A stretch of DNA of 64,000 bases from Paracyclopina nana (lineage: Eukaryota > Arthropoda > Copepoda > Cyclopoida > Cyclopettidae), in the NCBI GenBank assembly GCA_019096065.1, contig JAGUCH010000003.1, forward strand, positions 8,990,001 to 9,054,000, in the 5' to 3' direction. The notes under the pieces are model-generated. The model did not search any database and had not been told where the DNA came from. It saw only the letters and a list, made by a program, of their open reading frames with translations. Both the position numbers and the translations under genes were made by a program. How positions within the stretch are numbered: position 1 is the stretch's first letter; each line of letters starts with the position of its first letter. Shown piece after piece: positions 41,056-52,200 of the stretch.

Positions 41056-41250
41056 TGTAGGGGTTCGAACACTCTTGAGGCCACGCGCTACGCCATATTA
41101 ACTTGTAGACCTTACTGCGTATTAGGGAATATATTGTCGAGCTGTTCGCTCGAGCATGGTCGTGTATTTACTGCCCATATACAATCATAGTAGTAATCGC
41201 CCCGGGAGGGAGGCGAGAGCGCAGGCACGCAGGCTCGGGATCCTGCTACA
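41056..41250 (-). repeat. Candidate LTR of element D (195 bp)
   Basis: On the minus strand it runs TGTAGCAGG... to ...CCCTACA and is followed two bases later by TTGGCGCGG, a plausible primer-binding site start, in the right position before gag. No second copy exists in the window, so the boundary is inferred. A second local repeat (GATGTTCGTGGCATGCTTCC at ~40807 and ~40890) lies in the leader. Confidence 0.4.
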
Positions 41251-41396
41251 GAACCCACACCTAGCGGATAAAGAAGACACACCCACCTTGATACTTCTGC
41301 ATGAGTCTCAGATAACATCCAGTGCTCATGCTGAGCAATCTGGAACATAGTCAGAAAGTTTGCATCCCTCATGTAACATACAGCCAGTTTGAGCTG

Positions 41397-42809
41397 ATGA
41401 CAGCGATGGAGAACCGAAACCTTAACACAACACCCTTGACTATGTCCTACCACGCTCCCAGTGACATTCTCTTTCTCAAGCTTCCCCTGCAGTATGCCAA
41501 GCATGGAGTGCTTTACATGCACACCAACTTTTCAGACTACTTCTTTTCAAAGGAACTCATTTCAACCATGTCACTCAAGAAGACAGAGATTGATGGAAGC
41601 ATGTACCATGTCCTACCCTGCTCAAGATGGAAAGTCAATCCTTCCAACCCTAAAGCCATTTTGCTACCCTCCAAGGAGAGCATTGGAGACTTTATGTCAA
41701 CCCTCTATCCTCAGATTATCAATGTGCATTGCTCTCAACTCTCACCGGGTTGGTCAACTTCCAACACTTTGGCCTCCTTTTACCCCCCACGTGAACATTG
41801 CATTTATGATTACAAGTCAATCAGCGGGTCAGGGAGGCCCACGCGTGTGCAGCATCAATTCAAGCAACCTATATTTCTCCCTACGGCAATACAGTCTCTT
41901 AATGAACTAACCATCAACCTAAAGGATGACAAAGGTGAGGTTATTGCAACTACAGAAGGAGGAGAGACCATTTTAAAGTTGCTGTTTAAAGAGGTTCGCA
42001 TGTCCTCCTCTTACCATGAAGAGGCTCAGCTACAATTCACCTCTAGAGGACTGGAGGAAAGCAAGCATGATTTCACGGTCGCATTACCTCACCCCCTACC
42101 TTATCACTCCTCTGGATGGAAGGTTGCTCTTACCTCATTGCTGCTTCTGTGCTTATTCTCCAACAACTTGACCCTTGAAGAGCGAACTTTAGTGGTTGAA
42201 TCTGTCATACCCGGGAAGCAAAATATTGAAAATCATAAAATTGTGCTACCAACACATTCTCATATTGTGGAAGAGTTGAGCTACATTTTTGAACACTCTA
42301 CCAATGGGAACCTTTTAGCCTCTGTTGATCAACAAAAAAAGTCTCTCAAGTTTTACAATCCAGCTAAGCTCACCAAGATCACTTTGAGCCGTAAGTTGTT
42401 TGACTTTCTTGGAGGGAACTTGACTGACATTCCTTCCATTGTGGAAAAGAAGACTCTCAGAGACTCTCTCTCCTTTCTGTTCCAGCTCAATCAACGCTTC
42501 TCCTTGATGAGACCACCCAAGTTTGAAGAACATGCTCCATTTGTCATCTTTTTGGAGTGTGATGTCATCACTCCTACTTTGGTTGGGTCTAAGACGAAGC
42601 CTGTGCTACGGTGTGTTCCAATTAAGTCTCAGCTCTTGGGGACTAGCCACATGTTTGAGTTTGAACACATTTACTTTCACAACTTGTCGGTTAGTAAACC
42701 GAGCAGGCTAAGATTCAAGCTACTAGATAGCTCATACAACCCAATTGCCTTCTCTCCTTCCTCGAATGATGATGTTATTATTAACCTATTGTTCAAGCCG
42801 CGTGGCTAA
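41397..42809 (+). CDS. Polinton virion-type conserved protein (PX/PY-like)
   Basis: 470 residues from ATG 41397, frame intact. The N-terminal ~230 residues are not recognised. From residue ~235 it follows the pattern of a conserved Polinton/adintovirus protein: a DFTVALPHPLPYHSSGWKVAL opening, the usual LP...l.l.g.WeVAL form. The C-terminal part has VFLECDVI..TLVGSK..PVLRCVPI (about residues 380-410), and the end FEHIYFHNL....LRFKLLDSSYNPIAF....VIINLLFKP corresponds to the terminal 'phY.pv...I.i...d..G..i.F..g.v.l.lhFr' signature. Probably a structural or entry-associated virion component; exact role unknown. It converges on polymerase B with a 20-bp gap. Ties to the family are from memory. 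Confidence 0.6.
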   Translation: MTAMENRNLNTTPLTMSYHAPSDILFLKLPLQYAKHGVLYMHTNFSDYFFSKELISTMSLKKTEIDGSMYHVLPCSRWKVNPSNPKAILLPSKESIGDFMSTLYPQIINVHCSQLSPGWSTSNTLASFYPPREHCIYDYKSISGSGRPTRVQHQFKQPIFLPTAIQSLNELTINLKDDKGEVIATTEGGETILKLLFKEVRMSSSYHEEAQLQFTSRGLEESKHDFTVALPHPLPYHSSGWKVALTSLLLLCLFSNNLTLEERTLVVESVIPGKQNIENHKIVLPTHSHIVEELSYIFEHSTNGNLLASVDQQKKSLKFYNPAKLTKITLSRKLFDFLGGNLTDIPSIVEKKTLRDSLSFLFQLNQRFSLMRPPKFEEHAPFVIFLECDVITPTLVGSKTKPVLRCVPIKSQLLGTSHMFEFEHIYFHNLSVSKPSRLRFKLLDSSYNPIAFSPSSNDDVIINLLFKPRG

Positions 42810-42816
42810 TGTTTTT

Positions 42817-42834
42817 TTATTGCACTGTTTTATT
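42817..42834 (-). terminator. Polyadenylation signals at the convergent gene ends
   Basis: On the minus strand AATAAA overlaps the polymerase stop codon (~42834-42829) and a second AATAAA lies near 42822. The stop of the plus-strand gene is at 42807-42809, so the two transcripts overlap tail to tail. Confidence 0.5.
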
Positions 42835-45800
42835 CTTTACAATCGGGACATTCTCCCTTATTCTCATCAATTTCAATGCTACCAAATGGTACCGTGTGCA
42901 ATCCACACGGGAAAATATATCTTTTAGAATCAAAGTTGAAGAGAGCTGACTTGACAACTTGCTGCGTAAAGATTCTGTATCCATCTGTTTTGATTGCACC
43001 GAAGGCTGCATAAATTTTCTTGTCTCTCATCAAAGCATCCTTGTAATGCTGAAACCTTATCTTACGTTGAGTCAAGTGTTTGGAGATCCCTGTCAAGACT
43101 TTTTCCTCTTGCTTTTGCACCGATGTACTCGCCCCTGCTTTGTTGTTGTAATCAACTTGCTGAGTTTGCAAAGCGTAGCATTTGGCTCTGAGGGCTATGG
43201 CTTCTACAATCTCACTGGTCCCTTTCATCTCATCCTTCCATAATCCCAACTGATTTTTCCTAGATCCATCATACTTTGGTTGATCGATTGGAAAGTTTGA
43301 GAAGTCAAGGCTTTGTGACATTTTCTCATACAGGTTGATAGTTTTTTCTTCAATGGACTGCTTTACTAAGCATACCATAGAATCAATGTCGGAACAAATT
43401 ATCTACAAAAAAGTGTTGTTAAAGAACCCGGGCTTAATAATAATATATATTTTACGTACTTGCAATGGAGGGAACACTGGTTGCACCTTGTAGTAGTACT
43501 CATGGCTCATAAAGTACCTACTCCACTCTAGAATTGAATAAGCTGCGGGGATGGGCTTGTCCAAGGCAGCTATAGCCTCTTTTAAGAAGACTATCGCGAG
43601 CTTGCTTGTAATTATGCGACACCCCTCATAGTTGGTCATGCTAGCATACTTCTTGAATTTCTTCTTGCTCCTTGGGAATTTCACCAACAGTCAATTCCTT
43701 GTGAGAAAAAATTATTGTTGGAAGGAAGGAACTTTTTTAGAAAGGCAAGCTACCATAAAGGGAGTTGGAGAGGAGCTTGAAAATGTTCATATCAAACTCA
43801 AGCTTGGATGCTTTCCTGAACTGAGTGCATCTCTCAATGTAGGGCCTTGCATACGCTTGCTGAACAAAAACACCCTGTGGATGGCTGTCAGCTTTAAGCC
43901 CAATTTCTTGTACATTTGAAAGTTTGCTAAAGAGATGACAACATGACTCTTATCATAAAAAGTGGAAGTTACTTTCTTCTCCTTGAACTTTGTTTTTTTT
44001 GTTGAATCTTTTAACCTCTCTCGAGAATAGGGTGATAAGTCTGCCTCAGTAATTGTTCTTTTCTCGACAACAAAAGGCCAATGTCTATGCTTTTTATGGA
44101 GTTCACTAGGATACTCGAATGACACTTCCATAATGTATCCATATCCACCATCCTTGAAAGGGTCGACAGCATAAAAAATATACTTCTTCAATTTTGTCTG
44201 AGCTCAAGAATTGAAAATCTTTCAAAGGTAGTGGTTGAGACATGCATTGTCCATATAAGTTGTTCAAATCAATGTAAAACATGGAAGATTTCTCAGACTG
44301 TTCACCGTGTCTCGTAGATGCAAATGAATGACCACCTATTATGTTTTTTTCCAAAAACTCAAACATTTCCCGGTCCGTGATCAGTTCAATTTCAGTGCTT
44401 GTGGTCAGCAATAATGCATCCAAAGCAATAGCAGGAGTCAAAAGGTAGTGGAAGCAGTCCAATCCAATCATTTTACGGTACCTAAAATAGGAGGAAAGTG
44501 GTGGTATATGAAATAACTGTTTGCACAAGATGCAACTTGCCTGAACATGCATTCAGCCAACAGTAATGTGTCAATCATGCAATAAATTGACATGTAGTCA
44601 GCCATGTTTCTGCAATTAAACTCAGTGAAGACATCCTTGGCAAATGCATACTCCTCCTGAGTAATGCTGCATTCACCCAGTATGTCTGAGTAAAAATCTT
44701 CTATTGGAGGAAACTTTTTTATGTTGCGCAACCTTTCCAAGCTAGTCGATAATGAAAAAGGGAAGAACCCTTTGCTAATCATCATGTTAAACCTTTTTTC
44801 GCTGAATGCTCTCTTCTTTGCGGATTTCTGTTTGGTTGGAACTAAAGGGTTGCACAATCTTGACTTTCTCAAGATGGAATAATCATGCTCAGAGTTTCTC
44901 AATGTCTCAGCTAGTTTCCCTAACCCACATTGTAGATGTGGAAGGGAGTCTTGGATGACAAATTTTCCAATCTTGACTGTCCTCATCTTTTCAGTATTCT
45001 TTGGTAATGCTGAAATATCTCTATCTCTATCAATCATGCTCAAGTCTTGGAGAAGGAACATGATGTCATAACTCATTGCTGAAAGAAAAGTAGTATGTGT
45101 TCTGAACTCTGAATTGAAAATATTGAATCTTACAGTTGTGAGCGTACACCAGAATTTTATTGAGAGCTTTCTCCAGATTAAGGTTGCATTTTGAATGAGC
45201 ACTTCCCACATATCATCCTGAAACTGTTTAAAGGAAAAAAACCATTATCAAGAAGACTACTATGAAAAAAAATTGAATTACTGTGACAATGATGCCTGAC
45301 AACATGCTGGTACGGAGCTTGCAGCACCATTTTTGCACATTTCAAGTCATACTCTGGATGATAGGACTTTGAACAAATGCAGCATTGTGTAGAATTTTCA
45401 AAGTCTCTTTTATCGTCCTCTGTCATTCTCATTGGTACAGCTGATGATACGTAGTCTTCAAACCAATCTTCTTTTTCAATCCATGATTCCACCATTTCCT
45501 GCGCGGCCTTTCCACACTGACTCAATGCACTCTCTTCCAAAAGAATGTCACCTAAATAATTTACCACAACATAACTATATGCAATGGCTTTATGCTCGCT
45601 TAAGTTTTTAGTTGCAATGTTTGTACCACAACAACATCGACCTCCAATCAGGGTGCCCTCTTTCAAGCAAACGTAGCATGTACCATCCATTCTCAAATGC
45701 ATCTTGCGACATAGATTGACTTACAGACTCCTCCAAAGGAACTAGAGCACACTCCAGGTAAAAAAAGATGGCAATTTTTACTGGGAACTTTTTGTTGTGG

Positions 45801-48060
45801 TTGGTAAACACCATTTTGGGTGGGTGACTTCCAGTCTCATCCTCCACTAGTTAAGGCATATTTACAAGCTGAGAACCATACAAAGTGCACCCATTTTTGC
45901 TGTGTTCATCCAGTAATCATTGTTTGTAAAATGGTGTGAGGCATTTGGGGCAGAAATATGGTATACAATGCTTGTAATTTGTAATTCCAGATGATTCCTC
46001 CACTTTAGTTACTTCTATCAGAAAGCAATCTTGATGAGGTAGTACCTGTCCTCCACATTCAGAAGGTGTATAATTTTCCCCTTTTTTCCTGCTTGCTCTC
46101 CAATGCCATTTACAAAAGGAAAAATCATATTATCATAGTAGCTCAACACATTCACGCTCAAGTTGAGAGCTGCTGCATTCAGCTCAATAAATTGAGTGTT
46201 GTATGGTTCGATTTCCATTCTATGCTTTTTTGCATTTGCTCTTAAAAAGTCTAATCTTGGGAGATCATCCAGTAGGGGCAAAACAGATGGATTGTTGCTA
46301 TCTTCAGTAATAAATAAATGGTCAATAAATGGTCTCATTTTTGGTCCACAATCAAAAAAGTTTTGTTGGGGCCAAATGAAATCAGGAAAATAGGCTGAGA
46401 TTTCCTTTGTGTCATTTTCACATTCTAAGTCATTCCAAAAGTATCCAGCTAACACACAAAAGACGAATGAATCATGATCTGGTACTTCCATAGGTATATC
46501 TGTTCAAATCCGTGCCCGCAAAAATCCGCTCAGTAAAAATCCGCTCAGCAAAAATCCGTCAATTGAAAATTCGTTTTGTCATTGCGACTTGACCTAGTCA
46601 AAAATGTTGTACTTGCAAACCAAGCAGGTTGATTTGGGTACAAAATCATTGACTTGAACTTATGCTTAGAACGCCATCCAGGATTTCATCTTCTTACAAA
46701 TATTGCATATCTTTAAATCCAGAACCATGAAACTAATGTTCTTTGCACAAGAATGTACAAAAAGTGGCCGAAAATCTTAGGTAAATAAATAATAATAAAT
46801 AAAATAATGTTGGGTAGCTTTTTAATCAATCACTCATATCACCTACGCATTACACTGGCCAAAATATTGAAGAGCAATGCAGAAAAAACAAACATAACAA
46901 TCATTTTTGTTGTGCAGCCAGATGGCATTTTGGCACCAACAAAATATCAGTTAAAATATTTCTTCATTTTTGGCATAGATTTTGACGGAGAAAAGATTTA
47001 CAGGCCGGATATTTTCGGAGCTGATTTTTACGGAACGGATTTTTGCGGATACGGATTTGAACAGTACATTCCTTCCATATCAACCAAATTTCTGCTTCGT
47101 GGAATCTTTTAATCTGATTTTCGACCTTCCATTTCTTCTTCCCAGAATCCTGAAAGAAATCAAAATTATTCAATTTGCATATTAACATATTATAAGTTGT
47201 TTTTTTTTCATATAAATTTAACAAGTGGTGCAGTTGCAAATATATCAAATCCCACACTCTGGATTGAGTGCATACTCCATCCGGATCCGGACAGATCAGT
47301 CAATTCATCAGACCTCATTTCAGCTTCATCAACAGCAAGGTAAAAGAGGGCTTGTAAGTCTTTGATTCTTGATGCAATGAGATGAAAGTCTCTAGCTCGA
47401 TGATACATGAACATTGTATCAATGACATCGCCTTGCTCATCTTGCATTTTGTAAATGACGGTAAAAACTACACCAACCTTGATGGAGCCTTTCTCAAGAA
47501 CGATGCATTTTACCAAATCATGTGCAGCATCAATCATGACCTTATGATTTCGCACAAACATGAAGGACTTTCTCTCAGCAATGTCCTCTGTGAAAAGCCA
47601 TAAATAGTTCAGAGCAGATCCATTGATGGCTTGCTTTCTTAAGATGAAATGTGACTTCAGTTTTAGCCCTCAGTTCAGCCACATGAACGGATTGGATGTG
47701 TTGCCTTTAAGTATCCATAGTTGAGAAATAAATCTTTTCAGTGCAAACAAAGCATTGGAACATACTAGAGTGGGATTCATGTTCCCTTTGAAAGTGAATC
47801 ATCACGGTGTTCTTCCTTGTGTAAAAGGCACTGCATGAAGGACACTTATGGTACAAATGTGATTGTCCTGTGCGTGCAATCCTGCTCTCAGTATGCATAG
47901 ATGCATAATGAGAGTTATCATCATTTTTAGATGATGAAACATGCTTGCACAAAGCACAAATTATGTATATTGCCTTTTTCTTCAATTTTTCTTCTTCCAT
48001 TGCCTGTTTGTGCTCATTGTTAAAGTGAAAACGCATTTCTTGAATGTTTTGAAATGTCAT
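42830..48060 (-). pseudogene. Polinton protein-primed DNA polymerase B, multi-exon, degraded
   Basis: Read on the minus strand: C2H2-like fingers (48060-47707); N-terminal domain ending in GSGW (~47620-47210); further N-domain (46491-46018); exonuclease block with FYLEC at ~45770 where family members have DxE (Asp missing), HCH...CNL region, ExoII-type N..SYDIMF (~45070); YGQ.MSQPLP region (~44230); a GYIMEV.FEYP block (~44110); NSLYG motif B (~43760); motif C SDIDS (~43390); conserved KDE..G C-terminal block to the stop at 42832-42830. Several GT-AG introns (45289-~45232, 45133-~45080, 43459-~43401, ~47205-47152) and one GC-AG intron (~44543-44482) have good sites. Lesions: in-frame TGA near 45223, frameshifts near 44170 and 43850, and a 565-bp element inserted at 46500. 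Confidence 0.85.
46500..47064. mobile_element. 565-bp MITE inside the polymerase B gene
   Basis: Inverted repeats ~60 bp long, imperfect: CTGTTCAAATCCGTGCCCGC at the left and CTGTTCAAATCCGTATCCGC at the right (reverse complement), each continuing with repeats of CAAAAATCCG. The flanks read ...TATAT and TACAT..., giving at best a TA duplication. Non-coding. It separates two exonic pieces of the polymerase N-terminal domain. Confidence 0.8.
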
Positions 48061-48177
48061 TTTACATTTTTTACCATTGACTTTGTGATAACAAACAATT
48101 TTTTATATTATAATGATCACACCTTTTTTGTTGGGATTGACTATAGCACTAATGCTTGAAGTTCTTACACCAACTTC

Positions 48178-48187
48178 TTTTATATAC
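48178..48187 (-). promoter_or_regulatory. TATA box of the polymerase B gene
   Basis: On the minus strand TATATAAAAG lies ~120 bp upstream of the first ATG (48060). It is a TATA-type promoter, like the other two Polinton promoters, but lacks the shared 29-bp block. Confidence 0.5.
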
Positions 48188-48349
48188 GCTCACTGGGAAA
48201 TGATTCAAGGATAGTAGATTGACATGTGTGCATGATTAATTTGACAAATTTAGGTTAAGAATGCAACCTTGATTGTAGCTTTAGCTTTTCATTTTTCATC
48301 CTGTCATGTTTTAAATATTCAATTTACTTGACATTAGAGTTTGAAATCG

Positions 48350-48640
48350 GAAAGAGACAAAAAAAATTTACACAACCTTTCAGTTTTGAAATCGGAACCT
48401 TTTAGTTTGTGAGAGTTTGGAGATCTTGTCGAGGCTTTCTAGTGACTATAATGCGCGCAAAAAATGAAACACTTTTGTGAGACCTTGAGGTCTTGTTACG
48501 GTTTGCTAGCGTTTCAGGTGAGCTTGAGATCGTATATTTCGTGAGCTTCAGGTGAGCTTGAGTTTACCTTTTTAAGACGTTTCAGGTAAACTTGTAGTTT
48601 TTTCCACAACATATGTGTTGGTTTCCTTGATTCCATTGAT
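48350..48640. repeat. Degraded copies of the TGTTGTGG MITE family
   Basis: Several versions of TTTCAGGTGAGCTTGAG (48516, 48550 and nearby) and one MITE arm at ~48580-48612 ending CCACAACA. No complete element is seen. No gene is found from 48190 to 49210. Confidence 0.6.
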
Positions 48641-48936
48641 GACGTTCTTTATACTTCTAGGTTAAACTCATCTCAATTCGGGCAAGAAAAAGAAGTAAAC
48701 ATTGAAATCAAGTAAATTTTTTCTTTTTGTAATCTTTCTCAGCTCCATAAAAAGCGAAAAACTACCTGGCCGAGTCCATAAGACGATTCACATTTACTTA
48801 CTATTTGTTGCTGGCTCAAAATCTCAAATAACTTCTGGTTCAGATGCTAGACATAAAAAAACTCAATAGCGACGACATACAACACTATTGGGAGAAGGAA
48901 TACTCATACACTCTTTCGCACATGAAGGTTACCATG

Positions 48937-49045
48937 TGTTGTGGAAAAAACTACAAGTTCGCCTGAAACGTTAGGGAGTTTCAGGCGGACTAGTAGTTCG
49001 TCTTTTTTGGACGTTTCAGGCGAACTTGTAGTTTTTTCCACAACA
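48937..49045. mobile_element. 109-bp MITE with 35-bp inverted repeats and 6-bp TSD
   Basis: The left arm begins TGTTGTGGAAAAAACTACAA and the right arm is its complement ending CCACAACA. The duplication ACCATG is at 48931-48936 and 49046-49051. It can fold completely into a hairpin. Related pieces occur at ~48580, 51536 and 58059. Confidence 0.92.
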
Positions 49046-49210
49046 ACCATGCTGTGATCGAATACATGAAAAATTAAGGGTTTTTATTCGAAAGAATTTT
49101 TGAGCACAATATGTAAGGAACATAATAATAATTTGAGCAAAATTAGCATTTCAATCCGAAAGTCTGAATTTCACAGCCATATTTTACAAAAAAAACAGCT
49201 TGTCAATTAG

Positions 49211-52200
49211 TTAAGACTTTATCTTGAGCTTTTTTGACGCCATGACCAATGGAGGCGGTGGTGGGGTTGGAATTGGTGTTATTGGTGGTGATTCGGCACT
49301 GGTAAAATCTATTACATCATTCAAAACCTTTTTTTCAACTATATCTAAATTGTAAGTTGGTCTTCCATCTTTTTTCTCAGCCAAAGTGTTGTAAATACTT
49401 GAACTACAAAGGATATCTCTATTTTCATTTTTTTGCGAAATATTTGAAGGCAAGCGATTTGATGGCGTAGAAATTGATCTTTGAAATAAAAGTAATTCAT
49501 TTTCTTGAGCGTTTTTTTCATCACAATCGACAAGAATTGAATTATTCAAGGACAAATCTGGATCATAAGTTGTAAATGAACCAAATTTTGAAACAAAAAC
49601 ATCATCAGCTTCTGTAAAAAACAAAAAAAAACATAAAAAAAAATTTCAGGCTTTTTTAAGTTTTAGTCACCTAAATTTGACCCAGTCCAATCATTTTTCT
49701 TGATGCCTTTCATAAAAATTTCTGCAAAACATCGTTCAGTCTTAAATTCAAAAATGTTCTCTCTGTTATATGTGGTTAGGTCGAAGCTACTCAAATTGCG
49801 GCGAGAGTCTTTTTCATCTTTTTCAGCATAGTATTTTCTTGGAAGACTTTTTGTTTTCAAATCCTAGGAACATATGGAACATATTAACATAAAGTAAATA
49901 CCGTTTTTTAAATTAATTGCTTACATTTAAATTATATGGAGAGTTTAATTGAGAATTTCTTCCAAAATTGTCTTGTGAAAGTTTAACGCATGGATAAAAT
50001 CCTTAAAATATAAAATTAGATACCAGTTATAAGCTTAAAGACACAAATAAAACCTTTTGTTCCATTTTTAGTAGCAAATTTTTGTCCATTGGAGTCAATT
50101 TTCTTGTTAAAACAGCATAGATAAATTACCATAGCAAAAAAAATTACTCCCATGAGTCCCAAAGCTATTGAAACTACAGCAATTTGAGTTTCCACATGAG
50201 TATTTGGCGATGCCGCTCTATCCATAGCTGCAAAGAAACAATCTAATTTTGATACTTCTTTGTACAAAAATGAACGTGGGAAAAATATTGATTCATAAAT
50301 AATCTTTCATAAGATGACTCAATTAGTTCTGCTTTTGGCGTATAAAGCCAATTCTAAAATGCTATCCTTTTTTCAGTGAAATTTCTTTTAAGCTTTCATC
50401 TTTTTTTTGCATTAAAATACTGTTATTGTTCACAATGAAAAAAAATAAGAAACAAAAATTTTGAAAAATCTTACGTCGTGTTTTTATAATAACCTCGTCC
50501 GAAAAATTGGAATAGCCGTCCCTGTTCCATGATCTTATTTTCAAAGCATATCTTGTTTGTGGATTTAGTCCATATACTGTCGTTTCATTACCATCAATGC
50601 GACGTATATTTTTTAATTTAAGCACTCTTTGGCCTGATTTTTCATCATAAACTTGAATTTCAAATGATTGATTGTAACCTCCATTAAATCCGGGGATCCA
50701 AGCTAAGCTTACTGAATTGTCATCAACAGCAGTTATTTCTATACTCTTGGGTTTCTCTGGTGGCCCAGGTTTAACAATCTTAAAAAAGATAATAAAAAGA
50801 TGTTTTTTGATAATAATTCATAGCTTACTTGCATATCATAGGAATCAACACCATAGATATTTGATGCACTACATCTAAAAATTGAAAAATAATGCTCAGA
50901 ACGAACATTGTCAATTACAAAAACTGAATCAAAGGCCGACGATATTGATGTTTTTTCAGGTGGTTCAATTGTTTCACCTCGATCTCTGTTATGTAAGCCC
51001 ACTTTAACCATTTCATTGTCAGTTTCTCTTTTGATAAACCAGGTAAAAGTAACGTCTGGATAACCAAAAGCTCTGCAAGTTATAAAAGCAGGAGATCCAC
51101 GAGCAAAAGCCATTTTTGACCGTTCTAAATCACGTTTAATGTACGGAGGATCTACAAAAAAGTGAAATGTGAAAAAAATAATTAATTTTAACACTCCTTA
51201 CGATTGACAAAAAGATAAGTAACAGCTGAAGTTGAATAGTTCAATGCAAAATTTTGGGTAGAACATATGAATTTTCCCATGTCATATCTTTTAACATCAT
51301 TAATTTGAAAAATTGAAATCATTTTTTCCTTGATCAATATTTTTTGGCTTCGTTGTTGCAAACTTTGATTTGTTTTTAAGTCAATGCTGTATCCGAAAAA
51401 ATTCCATTGCACCGTTTCCTCATTAAATGGATTTGCTTCAATTTCACATTTGAACTCAGCAATTTCTCCTTCGTTGACTGTTAAATTTGTAGTTAGGGAC
51501 CGAATCCTAAATAAAATTTAAGCAAAATATTATTTTACGTTTTAGGTGAACTTGTAGTTTTGTCCACAACAATTAGGACATACCTTGGAGGAAACAAAAC
51601 ATCAACAAAGAATGTGTGAGAATTATTGAAGTTGCTATGTCCATTCCAAGCAAAAATTGTGTAGTTTCCTCTGTTTTTTCTGTGAGCATTGGTCAGAGTA
51701 AAGAAGCATCCTTCAGTGTAAATTCTGTTTGAAAATGTTTCGTTGGGGAAAATCCATTTATATTTTATTTGGGGAGGATTTCCAATTGCATCAATAGTAA
51801 TATTAAGAGCTTGACCTTCATTTACATAATAAATGGCCGGATTTGTTTCCAAAAATCTTGGTTTGACTGTAAAAATTGAGAAGTGTTCGAGAACATTAAA
51901 TTTTTTTTTAACTTTTGAAAACTATTGTCTTTTAGAAGCCAAGCGCCGAATCAACTTACAGAGCACTTCAATTTTGATAGAAATGGTAAGTTCTTCCTTC
52001 GTCTCTTCAAAAAATATTGGGTTTTGGGCGAAACATTGGTAATATTTCCCATTATTATTTGGAGAGGCACGAAATTCCAAAATACTTGTAATTTGCTCAC
52101 CACCAGCATATTTTCCTTGAACTACTTCGGTTCTAGTGGATTCAATTATTTGGCCATTTTTATTCCATCGAAAAATTGGGCGAGGATTCGATTCATCTAC

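Larger units (their letters stand above)
37197..41250 (-). mobile_element. Element D: GC-rich gypsy-like retroelement remnant
   Basis: Minus-strand order: candidate LTR (41056-41250), leader, gag in several frames (40067-38465) and a protease-like ORF (38390-37197); pol after the protease is missing. Base composition is markedly more GC-rich than the flanks. It lies between the truncated Polinton integrase and the Polinton structural gene, so it probably inserted into the Polinton. A 566-bp DNA transposon interrupts its gag. Confidence 0.7.
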
